DNA of 64,000 nucleotides from NCBI RefSeq assembly GCF_030269685.1, contig NZ_BSTT01000001.1, positions 1-64,000 of the forward strand, written 5' to 3'. Shown here piece after piece: positions 7,560 to 16,144 of this stretch (positions are counted from its first letter, which is position 1; each line of letters starts with the position of its first letter). Below the pieces are notes generated by a model that worked only from the letters and a program-made list of their open reading frames with translations, had not been told where the DNA came from and did not search any database. The stretch comes from Actinomycetospora sp. NBRC 106378 (lineage in GTDB: Bacteria > Actinomycetota > Actinomycetes > Mycobacteriales > Pseudonocardiaceae). The translations under genes and the position numbers were made by a program.

Positions 7560-9458
7560 GTGGCACGTCGGTTCCTGACGGCAGGTGCGGGTCTCGCCGT
7601 CGCCGTCGTCGCGGTGGTCCTCACCGTCCGGGGTGTCGGGGAGGCGCCGTTCCGCGCCCTCGGGGTCTCGACGCCGGACGAGGGCCTGCGGATCGCGACG
7701 CCCCTGGTGCGGATGGCCCTGGCGCTCGCCGCCGGGTTCACCGTCGGCGGGCTGGTCGCGGCGGTGGCGGTGCTCCCGGGCCGGGACGGCATCCGGCTGT
7801 CCGCCCGCGCCTACGTCGCCGTCCGCCGGGCCGGCCTCGCCGCCGCGGCGTGGGCCCTGGCCGCGTCCGCGCTCGTGCCGCTCACCGTGATCGTCGGCAC
7901 CGGCGGCGACCCGCGGGTCCTCTCCGTGCCCGACGCCTTCCTCGCCTCGCTGAGCGCCCTCGAGGAGCCGGCCGGCTTCCTCGTCAGCGCCGTGGCCGCG
8001 GCCGTGGTCGCCGTCATGTGCCGGGTGACGTTCTCCTGGCGCGCGGCCGTGGGAGCACTCGCCCCCGCGGCGCTCGCGGTCGTCGCCCCGGTCGCCACCG
8101 GGGTCGTCGCCAGCGTCGGCGAAGGGCACGACATCGCGACCGACGCCGCCGCCCTCGCTGCCCTCGCCCTCGCCGCGTGGCTCGGCGTCACCGCGACGGC
8201 GGGCGCCCACCTGGCCGCCGGCCGCCCGTACCCCGACGTCGTCCGCCGCCGGGCCCGCCGCGCGGGCCTCGTCTGCGGCCCGGTCGCCCTGGGAGGCCTC
8301 GCCGTCGTCGCGGTCTACCTCGTCCGCGACGGCTGGACCACCCTCTACGGCGCGCTCGCGGCCGCCCAGCTCCTGCTGGTCCTCGTCGCGTTCCTCCTGC
8401 ACCTGCGCGGCCGGTTCCTCCCGACGGCGGCCGTGCTGGCCGCGGGCACGGCCGTCACCGGCCTGCTCGCCGCCGGGCTGCCGCCCGGCCTGCTGCGCCC
8501 CGCGAGTGCGCAGCAGACGCTCCTCGGGTTCGAGCTGCCGGGCGCCCCGAGCGTGCTGACGATGCTCGCCCCCGGTCGCGTGAGCGTGCTCCTCGACGTG
8601 CTGGCGCTGGCCCTGGCCGGGCTCTACCTCGCCGGCGTGCTGCGCCTGCGCCGCCGCGGCGACGCGTGGCCCCCCGGACGCACCGCCGCGTGGCTGGGCG
8701 GGTGCGCGCTGCTCGGGTGGACGACGACGAGCGGCTTCGGCGAGTACGCGATGGCGATGTTCAGCGTGCACATGGGCGCCCACATGCTGCTCTCGATGCT
8801 CGTGCCGATCCTGTTCGTGCTGGGCGGCCCGGTCACGCTCGCGCTGCGGGCGCTCCCGGCCGGCGAGGAACCGCCGGGGCCCCGGGACTGGCTGCTCTCG
8901 CTCGTCGCCTCGCCGGTGTCCCGCGTCCTGACCCACCCCGTGGTCTCGCTGGTCGTGTTCGTCGGCTCGTTCTACGCGCTGTACTTCTCGCCGATCTACG
9001 CCGCCGCGCTGCCGTACCACTGGGCCCACCAGCTCATGTACCTGCACTTCATGGCGACCGGCTACCTGTTCTTCTGGCCGATCATCGGGGTCGACCGCTC
9101 CCCGCGGCCGCTCCCGCACGTGGCCCGGCTGGCCCTGCTGCTCGCCTCGATGCCGTTCCACGCCTTCTTCGGCGTCGCCCTGCTGGGCGCGGACACCGTG
9201 ATCGGGCAGCGCTTCTACGCCGACCTCGCGTTGCCGTGGGTGCCGGACCTGCTGCGCGACCAGTCCCTCGGCGGCGGCATCGCGTGGGCGGCGGGCGAGG
9301 TCCCGCTCGTCGTCGTGATCATCGCGCTGCTGATCCAGTGGTCGCGGCACGACCGCGTCGAGGGCGAACGGCACGACCGGCGCGCCGACCGGGACGGCGA
9401 CGCCGAGCTCACCGCCTACAACGCCATGCTCGCCGACCTGGCCCGCAGCCGCCGCTGA
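7560..9458 (+). CDS. CopD-CtaG fusion, cytochrome c oxidase assembly/copper transport
   Basis: A polytopic membrane protein of about 632 residues. The GTG at 7560 is chosen because GAGGAGG stands nine bases upstream; an in-frame ATG at 7515 lies before the operator. The N-terminal half has the CopD-type helices and the C-terminal half the caa3/CtaG domain (MFSVHMGAHMLLSM, HQLMYLHFMATGYLF, with His and Met in membrane segments). The family brings copper to the CuB site of cytochrome c oxidase or imports copper. The surrounding genes (DUF5134, DsbA-like, CopA) support a copper role. Confidence 0.88.
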   Translation: MARRFLTAGAGLAVAVVAVVLTVRGVGEAPFRALGVSTPDEGLRIATPLVRMALALAAGFTVGGLVAAVAVLPGRDGIRLSARAYVAVRRAGLAAAAWALAASALVPLTVIVGTGGDPRVLSVPDAFLASLSALEEPAGFLVSAVAAAVVAVMCRVTFSWRAAVGALAPAALAVVAPVATGVVASVGEGHDIATDAAALAALALAAWLGVTATAGAHLAAGRPYPDVVRRRARRAGLVCGPVALGGLAVVAVYLVRDGWTTLYGALAAAQLLLVLVAFLLHLRGRFLPTAAVLAAGTAVTGLLAAGLPPGLLRPASAQQTLLGFELPGAPSVLTMLAPGRVSVLLDVLALALAGLYLAGVLRLRRRGDAWPPGRTAAWLGGCALLGWTTTSGFGEYAMAMFSVHMGAHMLLSMLVPILFVLGGPVTLALRALPAGEEPPGPRDWLLSLVASPVSRVLTHPVVSLVVFVGSFYALYFSPIYAAALPYHWAHQLMYLHFMATGYLFFWPIIGVDRSPRPLPHVARLALLLASMPFHAFFGVALLGADTVIGQRFYADLALPWVPDLLRDQSLGGGIAWAAGEVPLVVVIIALLIQWSRHDRVEGERHDRRADRDGDAELTAYNAMLADLARSRR

Positions 9459-9537
9459 CCGCAGCGGCCCGACCGCGCGTCGGACCCGCCGTCCCCGACC
9501 CCTGCGCCGGAACGCCCGGGCGGTCGTTGACACGCGT

Positions 9538-10284
9538 ATGAGCGAGCGCGCGGGGGTCGAGGAGCGGCGGCGGAGGTCGCGGATGCCGATGATCGTCGGC
9601 ATCGTCGTGGTGGCCGTCCTGGCCGTGGTGATCGGCGGCGTGGTGCTCACGCAGCACAGCGCGTCGAGCGGACCGGTCGATCCGGCGACGCCCGCCGGTT
9701 CGATCCCCATCTCGCGGGCGGGCACGTCGTTCGCCACGACGATCGACGACGGCGTCGTGGTGGCCGGCCGCTCCGCGCCGCACACCCTCGACGTCTACGA
9801 GGACGCGCTCTGCCCGGCGTGCCAGTCCTTCGAGGCCCGGGGCGGCGCGCGGATCGCCAAGGTGGTGGCCGAGGGGAAGCTGCGGGTCCGCTACCACCTG
9901 GTGAACATGCTCGACCAGCGCTCCGAGCCGGAGGGCTACTCGACGCTCGCCGGCAACGCGATGATCTGCGGCGCGGAGAACGGGATCTTCCCGGACCTGC
10001 ACGTCAGCCTCTACACCGCCCAGCCCGAGGAGGGCGGCACGGCCTACACGGTCGACCAACTCGTCGACCTCGGTCAACGGCTCAAGGCCGGCCCGGGCTA
10101 CGCCGACTGCGTCCGCAGTGCGAAGTACGCGCCGGCGATCACGGCCACCTTCGCCCGCGTGGCGAAGGACCCGGCCCTGCGTCAGCCGAAGACCGGCAGC
10201 TTCGGCACCCCCACGCTCGTGATGGACGGGAAGATCCTGGGCCCCGGGGACGCGCGTCTGGACGCGGTCGCCCCGCCGCTGTAG
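9538..10284 (+). CDS. Membrane-anchored DsbA-like thiol oxidoreductase
   Basis: A 248-residue protein with a short basic cytosolic end, one membrane segment (about 17-38) and an extracytoplasmic thioredoxin-fold domain with the active site CPAC (92-95) and a cis-proline loop in GTPTLVMDGK. It should introduce or shuffle disulfides outside the membrane. The VKOR gene at 12799-13527 is the expected reoxidising partner. ATG 9538 has no good ribosome site, and ATG 9583, preceded by GGAGG, is an alternative start that keeps the membrane anchor. It converges on copA with one base between the stops. Confidence 0.85.
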   Translation: MSERAGVEERRRRSRMPMIVGIVVVAVLAVVIGGVVLTQHSASSGPVDPATPAGSIPISRAGTSFATTIDDGVVVAGRSAPHTLDVYEDALCPACQSFEARGGARIAKVVAEGKLRVRYHLVNMLDQRSEPEGYSTLAGNAMICGAENGIFPDLHVSLYTAQPEEGGTAYTVDQLVDLGQRLKAGPGYADCVRSAKYAPAITATFARVAKDPALRQPKTGSFGTPTLVMDGKILGPGDARLDAVAPPL

Positions 10285-10285
10285 G

Positions 10286-12670
10286 TCAGCGGTTCGGCCG
10301 GAACCGGCGCAGCCGCAGGCTGTTCCCGACGACGAAGACGCTCGACAGCCCCATCGCGGCGCCGGCGATCATCGGGTTGAGCAGCCCGAAGACGGCGAGC
10401 GGGAGCGCGGCCACGTTGTAGGCGAAGGCCCAGAACAGGTTCCCGCGGATCGTCGCGAGCGTGCGACGGGCCAGGCGCAGGGCGTCGGTGACCGAGCGCA
10501 GGTCGTCCCCGACCAGCGTCAGGTCCCCGGCGTCGACGGCCAGCGCCGACCCGGTGCCCATGGCGAGGCCGAGATCGGCGCGGGCGAGGGCGGCGGCGTC
10601 GTTCACCCCGTCGCCGACCATCGCGACGGTCCGCCCCTCGGCGCGGAGCCGGTCGACCACGTCCGCCTTCTCGGTGGGCAGCACCTCGGCGATCACGTCC
10701 TCGGGCGCGATGCCGACCTCGCGGGCCACGGCGTGCGCCGCGGCCGGGTTGTCGCCGGTGAGAAGCATCGGGCGGAGCTTCATCGCCCGCATCCGGGCGA
10801 CGGCCTCGGCCGAGGTCTCCCGGACGGTGTCGCCGACGACGAGCACGGCGCGAGGCACCGGCTCCCCGTCCGGCGTGTCCGCCCAGGCGAGCACGACCGC
10901 CGTCGAGCCCGTCGCCTCGGCGTCGACGAAGGCGGCCTCGAGGTCGGCGGGGAGGTCCCCGACGAGGCGGCGGCGCCCGACGACGGCGGGGCTGCCGTCG
11001 ACGGTGCCTCGCACGCCGAGACCGTCGAGCACCTCGACGTCGGTCGCGGTACCGGCGGCACCGTGCGCCGCCTCGACCAGGGCCCGGGCCACGGGGTGGT
11101 CGACCTCCGCCTCGAGCGCCGCGACCCGGCGCCAGACGTCGGCGGCCACCACACCCGACGTCGGGACGCAGGAGCGGAGGGACATGCGGCCGGTGGTGAC
11201 GGTGCCGGTCTTGTCGAGGACGACCGTGTCGATCCTCCGGGTGGTCTCGAGGACCTGCGGGCCGCGCAGGAGGATGCCGAGCTGGCGGCCCCGGCCGGAG
11301 GCGACGGCGAGGGCGGTCGGGGTGGCGAGGCCGAGCGCGCACGGGCAGGCGACGACGAGGACGGCCATGGCGGCGGCGACCGCGAAGGCCGGGTCGGCGT
11401 CGGCGAACCACCAGAAGCCGAGCGTGTAGAGCGCCAGGACCATCACGACGGGGACGAAGCGGCCGGCGATCGAGTCGGCGAGGCGCTGCACGGAGGCCTT
11501 GCCGAGCTGGGCGTCCTGCACGCGGCGGGTGAGACGCGCCCACTGGGTGTCCTCGCCGACCCCGGTGGCGCGGACCGCGACGCGACCGGTGACGACGACG
11601 GTGCCGGCGAGGACGCGCGTGCCGGACCCCGCGTCGACCGGGACGGACTCGCCGGTCATCGCGGCGACGTCGAGGGTCGCGGTGCCGTGCTCGACGACGC
11701 CGTCCACCGGCACCGTCTCGCCCGGCAGCACCGCGACGTGGTCACCGGCCGCGACGGTGCCGACCGGCACCTGCAGCGCCCGCTCCCCCACCAGCAGGCG
11801 GGCGTCGGGCGCGGCGTGCGTGTCGGCGCCGGCACCGCCCTCGGCCAGGGCCCTCCGGCGGCCGCGCAGCTCGATCCAGCGGCCGACGAGCACGGCGGTG
11901 ACGATCGCGACCGCGGTCTCGAGGTAGATCGTGCGGGTGCCGCCGAAGGGGTCCGGCCCGGGGATGATCGAGATGCGGTGCCGCACGCCGCCGAGTCCGG
12001 CGTCGCCGAGGAACAGCGTGTAGACCGACCACCCGAAGGCCGCGAGCACGCCGACCGAGACGAGCGTGTCCATCGTCAGGGACCCGTGCCGCAGGTGCTT
12101 CACGGCCGCCCGGTGGAAGCGCCAGCCGCCCCAGAACACGACCGGCGCGGCCAGCACCAGCGAGAACCACTGCCAGTACCGGAACTGCCAGGCGTAGACC
12201 ATGGCGACGGCGATGACCGGGACCGAGAGGGCGAGGCACACGAGCGCGCGCTGCCGGAGGTCGGCGACCTCGGGATCGTCGTCGGGTGCGCCGGTCTCGG
12301 TCGGCTCCCCGCTCGAGCGAAGGGCCCCGTCGGTCGGATCTATCGAGCGAAGGGCCCCTTCGGTCGGGTCGGCGCCGGCCGGGGCGGACTGGCGAGGGGC
12401 GCCCACGGGCGGCTCTACCGAGCGAAGGTGCCCTTCGGTCAGAACGGGGACGCCCACCACCGACGCCCCGAACCCCAGCTTCTCGACCGTCCGCACGAGC
12501 ACGTCCACGTCCCCGGGATGCGTCACGCGGGCCCGACCGGTCGCGAGGTTGACCTGCGCCTCGACCCCGGGGAGCTTCCCGAGACGGCGCTCGATCCGCG
12601 CCACGCAGGCGCCACAGGTCATGCCCGTGACGGCGAGCTCGGTGGTGACGGGGGCGTCGGTGACGGTCAC
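10286..12670 (-). CDS. copA: Copper-translocating P1B-type ATPase
   Basis: A 794-residue ATPase with a GTG start. It has an N-terminal heavy-metal domain with GMTCGAC (16-22), eight membrane helices, the actuator loop TGES (339-342), the transmembrane CPC motif (442-444), the phosphorylated Asp in DKTGT (486), HP (525-526) and GDGVND (686-691). CPC with these flanks indicates Cu(I) export. Odd feature: residues about 78-120, between the metal-binding domain and the first helix, carry three TEG(A/H)LRS-type repeats encoded by a 24-bp DNA repeat. Neighbouring DsbA-like, VKOR and CtaG genes fit a copper/redox block. Confidence 0.95.
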   Translation of the reverse strand: MTVTDAPVTTELAVTGMTCGACVARIERRLGKLPGVEAQVNLATGRARVTHPGDVDVLVRTVEKLGFGASVVGVPVLTEGHLRSVEPPVGAPRQSAPAGADPTEGALRSIDPTDGALRSSGEPTETGAPDDDPEVADLRQRALVCLALSVPVIAVAMVYAWQFRYWQWFSLVLAAPVVFWGGWRFHRAAVKHLRHGSLTMDTLVSVGVLAAFGWSVYTLFLGDAGLGGVRHRISIIPGPDPFGGTRTIYLETAVAIVTAVLVGRWIELRGRRRALAEGGAGADTHAAPDARLLVGERALQVPVGTVAAGDHVAVLPGETVPVDGVVEHGTATLDVAAMTGESVPVDAGSGTRVLAGTVVVTGRVAVRATGVGEDTQWARLTRRVQDAQLGKASVQRLADSIAGRFVPVVMVLALYTLGFWWFADADPAFAVAAAMAVLVVACPCALGLATPTALAVASGRGRQLGILLRGPQVLETTRRIDTVVLDKTGTVTTGRMSLRSCVPTSGVVAADVWRRVAALEAEVDHPVARALVEAAHGAAGTATDVEVLDGLGVRGTVDGSPAVVGRRRLVGDLPADLEAAFVDAEATGSTAVVLAWADTPDGEPVPRAVLVVGDTVRETSAEAVARMRAMKLRPMLLTGDNPAAAHAVAREVGIAPEDVIAEVLPTEKADVVDRLRAEGRTVAMVGDGVNDAAALARADLGLAMGTGSALAVDAGDLTLVGDDLRSVTDALRLARRTLATIRGNLFWAFAYNVAALPLAVFGLLNPMIAGAAMGLSSVFVVGNSLRLRRFRPNR
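12314..12442. repeat. Three 24-bp palindromic units inside copA
   Basis: Copies at 12314-12337, 12344-12367 and 12419-12442 share CGAGCGAAGGG(C)CCCTTCGGTC. The core CGAAGGG-C-CCCTTCG of copy 2 is a perfect 7-bp dyad. Copy 1 and copy 3 each differ by one or two bases. All three read in the same CopA frame and encode the linker between the metal-binding domain and the membrane part. Confidence 0.85.
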
Positions 12671-12798
12671 GCCGGAAAGCTAGACAGGCCCGTCGTCGGG
12701 AACCGCGATCCCTGAGTCACCGCCCGCCCGGAGCTCGATCACCGGAGGCGGGCCGACGACGAGCGGTCGGCCGGCTGCTCCGGTCGGACCAGCGACTC

Positions 12799-13527
12799 TC
12801 AGGCGAGGCCCACCATCGCGCCGAAGTAGGCCGGGAAGCTCGCGACGACGGCCGCGACGATCACCAGGTACCACGCCGCGAGGCCCCACCCGTGCCGGCG
12901 GACGAGGGTCGGGCCGCTCGGGTCGCCGCCGAGGTTGCCCTCGCGCAGGTTGTGCATCGTCGTGAACCAGAAGATCGCCAGCACCGCGACCCAGGCGACC
13001 ATGCAGTAGGGGCACAGCGCGTGGATCACGACGAGCGACTGCGCGATCAGCCAGTGCACGAACGCGACGCCCGCGAGCGCCCCCACCTGGAACGCCTGCC
13101 AGTACCAGCGCGGCAGCTCGACCTTCGCCAGGACGAGCGTGCCGGTGACGACGACCAGCGGGAACGCCACGAGCCCGATCACCGGGTTGGGGAAGCCGAG
13201 CAGCGACGCCTGCCAGGTCTTCATGATCGTGCCGCAGGAGAGCACCGGGTCGATCGAGCAGCTCGGCACGTAGTCGGGGTTCGCGAGCAGGTCGAGCTTC
13301 TCGATGAGCAGCACGATCGACACGACCAGGCCGACGAGGCCGCCCACCAGCAGCACCCACCCGGTCCCGCGGACCGGCCCGGCGCCGTCGTCGAACGCGT
13401 CGTCGAACCCGTCGTCGACGTCGTCCGCCGGCGTCGGTGGCGTCGGTGGCGTCGCGCCCACCAGCGGCGTCGTCGGGTCCGCCGGGCCCGCCGTCGCCGT
13501 GCTCCCGCGGTGCCTGCCCTCGGCCAT
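12799..13527 (-). CDS. Vitamin K epoxide reductase (VKOR) family protein
   Basis: A 242-residue protein: an acidic, Pro-rich N-terminal tail (about 1-50), then four to five helices with the loop cysteines C90 and C98 and the quinone-side active site CPYC (172-175). Bacterial VKOR passes electrons from DsbA-like proteins to menaquinone and so regenerates the extracytoplasmic oxidant. The DsbA-like gene at 9538 is the likely partner, separated only by copA. The protein lacks its own thioredoxin domain. Confidence 0.92.
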   Translation of the reverse strand: MAEGRHRGSTATAGPADPTTPLVGATPPTPPTPADDVDDGFDDAFDDGAGPVRGTGWVLLVGGLVGLVVSIVLLIEKLDLLANPDYVPSCSIDPVLSCGTIMKTWQASLLGFPNPVIGLVAFPLVVVTGTLVLAKVELPRWYWQAFQVGALAGVAFVHWLIAQSLVVIHALCPYCMVAWVAVLAIFWFTTMHNLREGNLGGDPSGPTLVRRHGWGLAAWYLVIVAAVVASFPAYFGAMVGLA

Positions 13528-13645
13528 GGTCGTCTCTCCTCCACCTCACACGTTGCCGCCGACGTTCCGGTCGTCCGGCAGGTCGTGCCGGTTCCCATTC
13601 TCACCCCGACGTGTCCGTCGTCGGTGAGCGCCCGCCTCCCGCAGG

Positions 13646-14149
13646 ATGGGCGGCGTGATCGCGATCCGGCGCGCCGTCGCGGGCGAGTGGCGGGACGCGC
13701 GGGCGATCCGGCTCCGGGCGCTCGCCGACGCCCCAGGCGCCTTCGCCACCACCCTCGCCCGCGAGGAGGCCGTTCCCGACGACGGGTGGGTCGAGCGGGT
13801 GACGACGGCGGCCTGGTTCCTCGCGTGGCACGGGGACCGGGTGGTCGGCGTGGCGGTCGGGATCGGCGACCCGGACGAGGTCGACGCGCGGCACCTGGTG
13901 GGGATGTGGGTGGAGCCGGCGCACCGCGGGGACGGGACGGCCGGGCGACTGGTCGACGCCGTCGTCGGCTGGGCCCGGGACGACGGCGCGGCCGCCCTCG
14001 CCCTGTGGGTCGTCGACGGCAACGACCGCGCCCGCCGGTTCTACGACCGGCTCGGCTTCCACCCGACCGGTCAGCGCGGGCCGCTACCGAGCGACCCGAC
14101 GGTCCTGGAGTCGCGGATGCGCCGCACCCTCACGCCGGACGGATCGTGA
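13646..14149 (+). CDS. GNAT family N-acetyltransferase
   Basis: A 167-residue GNAT protein. The acetyl-CoA motif is VEPAHRGDGTAGRLVDAVV (about 90-110) and the C-terminal pattern NDRARRFYDRLGF is typical of RimI-like members. The substrate is unknown. ATG 13646 and GTG 13655 are both possible starts and neither has a strong ribosome site. It overlaps the end of the convergent SnoaL-like gene by 20 bp. Confidence 0.85.
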   Translation: MGGVIAIRRAVAGEWRDARAIRLRALADAPGAFATTLAREEAVPDDGWVERVTTAAWFLAWHGDRVVGVAVGIGDPDEVDARHLVGMWVEPAHRGDGTAGRLVDAVVGWARDDGAAALALWVVDGNDRARRFYDRLGFHPTGQRGPLPSDPTVLESRMRRTLTPDGS

Positions 14150-14438
14150 GCCGTCGGATCCCCTCCTGCGCGACGTCGAAGCGGTAGGTGAGCGTCACCG
14201 GGCTGCCAGGGAAGTCACCGGACACCTCGACGTCGGCGCGGTATCCCTCGGCCGTCTCCTCGACGGTGCGGAGGCGCTGGTCCACCCGAGGTGTCCCCGC
14301 GCGCCAAGCCCGGATCGCCGTGCGGCCGTGGTGGAGCCGGTCCTCGTCCTCGACGACGGCGTCGTCGGTGAACTGGGCGACGTAGGCGTCGAGGTCGGAC
14401 GCCGCGGCGCGGGCGAGGTAGTGACGGACGAGATCCAC
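14130..14438 (-). CDS. SnoaL-like/NTF2-fold small protein
   Basis: A 102-residue cone-shaped NTF2-like protein. The GTG at 14438 has AAGGGA six bases upstream. The pattern YVAQFTDDAVVEDE, then HHGRTAIRAW and later FPGSPVTLTYRFDV, is typical of SnoaL-like proteins, which include isomerases, hydrolases and non-catalytic binders. It starts 17 bases after the stop of the upstream SDR gene and is probably in one operon with it. Confidence 0.8.
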   Translation of the reverse strand: MDLVRHYLARAAASDLDAYVAQFTDDAVVEDEDRLHHGRTAIRAWRAGTPRVDQRLRTVEETAEGYRADVEVSGDFPGSPVTLTYRFDVAQEGIRRLTIRPA

Positions 14439-14455
14439 GAGGAGTCCCTTCGGGG

Positions 14456-15226
14456 TCAGACGGTGCGGACGGTGCCGCCGTCGATGCGGTGTTCGGAGCC
14501 GGTGATCGCCGAGGCCCGGTCGCTCACGAGGAAGGCGACGAGCTCGGCGACCTCGGCCGGGCGGCTGGGGCGGCCGAGTGGGATGCCGCCCAGCGAGGCG
14601 GTCAGGTGCGCGAGGGCGGCGTCGCGGTCGCCGTCGAGGCCGTCGGCCAGCCGTGTCACCAGAGACTCGGCCGCCGGCGTGGCGATGAAGCCCGGGGCGA
14701 CGGAGGTGACCCGGACACCGCGCGGCGCGACCTCGGTCGCGAGGCCCTTGCTGTACGCGGTGAGCGCCGCCTTGGCCGCGGCGTAGCCGAGGGTCGCCTC
14801 GGGCAGCGGCATCGCCCGCTGGATGGAGCTGACGTGCACCACCGCGCCCGTGCCCGCCGCCACCATCCGCGGGACGAGCACCCGGTCGAGCCGGACGGCG
14901 GCGAGCAGGTTCAGGTCCAGTTCGCGCTGCCAGACCGCGTCGTCGAGCGCGGCGAACCCACCCGACGGCGCCGTCGAGCCGCCGACGACGTGGACGAGGA
15001 CGTCCACGGGGCCCACGCGCCCGGCGACCCGGCGGGCGCCGTCGGCCGCGGTGAGGTCGGCCGCCACGAACGCCTCGGCGTCGCCGGGGTGCTCGACCGG
15101 CGGGTTCCGCGCCACTCCGAGCACCGAGGCCCCCGCAGCGACGAGACGGGCGACGACGGCGGCTCCCGTCGCCCCGGTGGCGCCGGTGACGACGGCGCGG
15201 CGCCCGGTGAGTTCCTGGTCGGTCAT
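14456..15226 (-). CDS. Short-chain dehydrogenase/reductase
   Basis: A 256-residue classical SDR: nucleotide motif TGATGATGAAV (about 14-24), catalytic Ser in HVSSIQ, and YAAAK with the Tyr-Lys pair. The C-terminal IDGGTVRTV is the common ending of enoyl-ACP-reductase-like SDRs. ATG 15226 is preferred over the upstream ATG 15253. It forms a probable operon with the SnoaL-like gene and is divergent from a MerR regulator, with two dyads in the gap. Confidence 0.88.
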   Translation of the reverse strand: MTDQELTGRRAVVTGATGATGAAVVARLVAAGASVLGVARNPPVEHPGDAEAFVAADLTAADGARRVAGRVGPVDVLVHVVGGSTAPSGGFAALDDAVWQRELDLNLLAAVRLDRVLVPRMVAAGTGAVVHVSSIQRAMPLPEATLGYAAAKAALTAYSKGLATEVAPRGVRVTSVAPGFIATPAAESLVTRLADGLDGDRDAALAHLTASLGGIPLGRPSRPAEVAELVAFLVSDRASAITGSEHRIDGGTVRTV

Positions 15227-15243
15227 GGCGACCACGCTCGGGT

Positions 15244-15258
15244 CTCCGGTCACCGGAG
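15244..15258. promoter_or_regulatory. Dyad CTCCGGT-C-ACCGGAG, candidate MerR operator
   Basis: A perfect 7-1-7 inverted repeat lies 18 bases upstream of the SDR start and between divergent SDR and MerR genes. MerR regulators bind dyads in such gaps. It is a candidate operator by position only. Confidence 0.45.
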
Positions 15259-15270
15259 GGTCGAGCGCCC

Positions 15271-15284
15271 GTGACGGTCGTCAC
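15271..15284. promoter_or_regulatory. Dyad GTGACG-GT-CGTCAC
   Basis: A perfect 6-2-6 inverted repeat in the same SDR/MerR gap, 12 bases from the first dyad. It could be a second operator or part of the promoter. Confidence 0.35.
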
Positions 15285-15329
15285 GTCCCCGGCGACTCTC
15301 CCCCGGCCGGAGGGTGCAGGCTCCTCGTC

Positions 15330-16139
15330 GTGACCGCGCTGCTCTCCATCGGCGAGTTCGCCACCGTGACGCACCTGAGCGTGAAGACGCTGCGCCACTA
15401 CCACGACGCCGGGGTGCTCCTGCCCCGGCGCATCGACCCGTCGTCGGGGTACCGGTACTACGCCGTGGAGCAGATCCCGACCGCCCAGGTCATCCGCCGG
15501 TTCCGCGACCTCGACATGCCCGTCGCCGAGATCGCCCGGCTGCTCGGGGCCTCGGTGGAGGAGCGGGCCGCCCTGATCGCCGAGCACCTCGTGCGGCTCG
15601 AGCGTCGTCTCGCGACGACCTCCGCGGCGGTCGGCACCCTGCAGCGCCTCCTCGCCCCGGACCCGCCCCGACTGCAGGTCGAACGACGGTGGGTGCCGGC
15701 CACCACGGTCACGGCCGTCAGCGGCGCGGTCGCGCGCGACGACGTCCTGGACTGGTACGCCGACGCGATGGCCGAGATCGACGGGGCCGTCGACGCCGCC
15801 GGCGTGACGGTGACCGGACCGGTGGGCGGGCGGTACGACAACGAGCTCTTCACCGCCGGCCACGGCACGATGACCGTCTTCGCCCCGACGTCGGGCCCGG
15901 TCCGCTCGGGCCGGGTCGCGCCGCTGGAACTGCCCGCGCGGGACCTCGCACTGACCGTGCACCACGGACCGCACGCCGACATCGACGTGACCTACGGGGC
16001 ACTGGGCCGCCACCTCGCCGAGCACGCCCTCGTCGTGGACGGCCCGGTCCACGAGACGTACGTCGTCGGGCCGCGCGACACCGACGACGAGACCGCCTGG
16101 CGGACCGAGATCGGCTGGCCGGTGTTCCGCATTGCCTGA
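15330..16139 (+). CDS. MerR-family regulator with GyrI-like effector domain
   Basis: A 269-residue protein with a GTG start. The winged-helix HTH begins at about residue 5 (LLSIGEFATVTHLSVKTLRHY) with the family RYY motif (GYRYY) at about 40, followed by a helical linker and a C-terminal GyrI/AraC-type effector-binding domain from about 120. BltR and TipA-like proteins of this build respond to hydrophobic drugs. It is divergent from the SDR operon, which it probably controls. Confidence 0.88.
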   Translation: MTALLSIGEFATVTHLSVKTLRHYHDAGVLLPRRIDPSSGYRYYAVEQIPTAQVIRRFRDLDMPVAEIARLLGASVEERAALIAEHLVRLERRLATTSAAVGTLQRLLAPDPPRLQVERRWVPATTVTAVSGAVARDDVLDWYADAMAEIDGAVDAAGVTVTGPVGGRYDNELFTAGHGTMTVFAPTSGPVRSGRVAPLELPARDLALTVHHGPHADIDVTYGALGRHLAEHALVVDGPVHETYVVGPRDTDDETAWRTEIGWPVFRIA

Positions 16140-16144
16140 CGGAG

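Noticed and set aside
6381-9785. A 1134-residue minus-strand frame across the CopD-CtaG gene
   Set aside because: Composition is low-complexity Arg/Gly/Glu, and the plus-strand CopD-CtaG protein has clear helices and motifs. It is a shadow frame.
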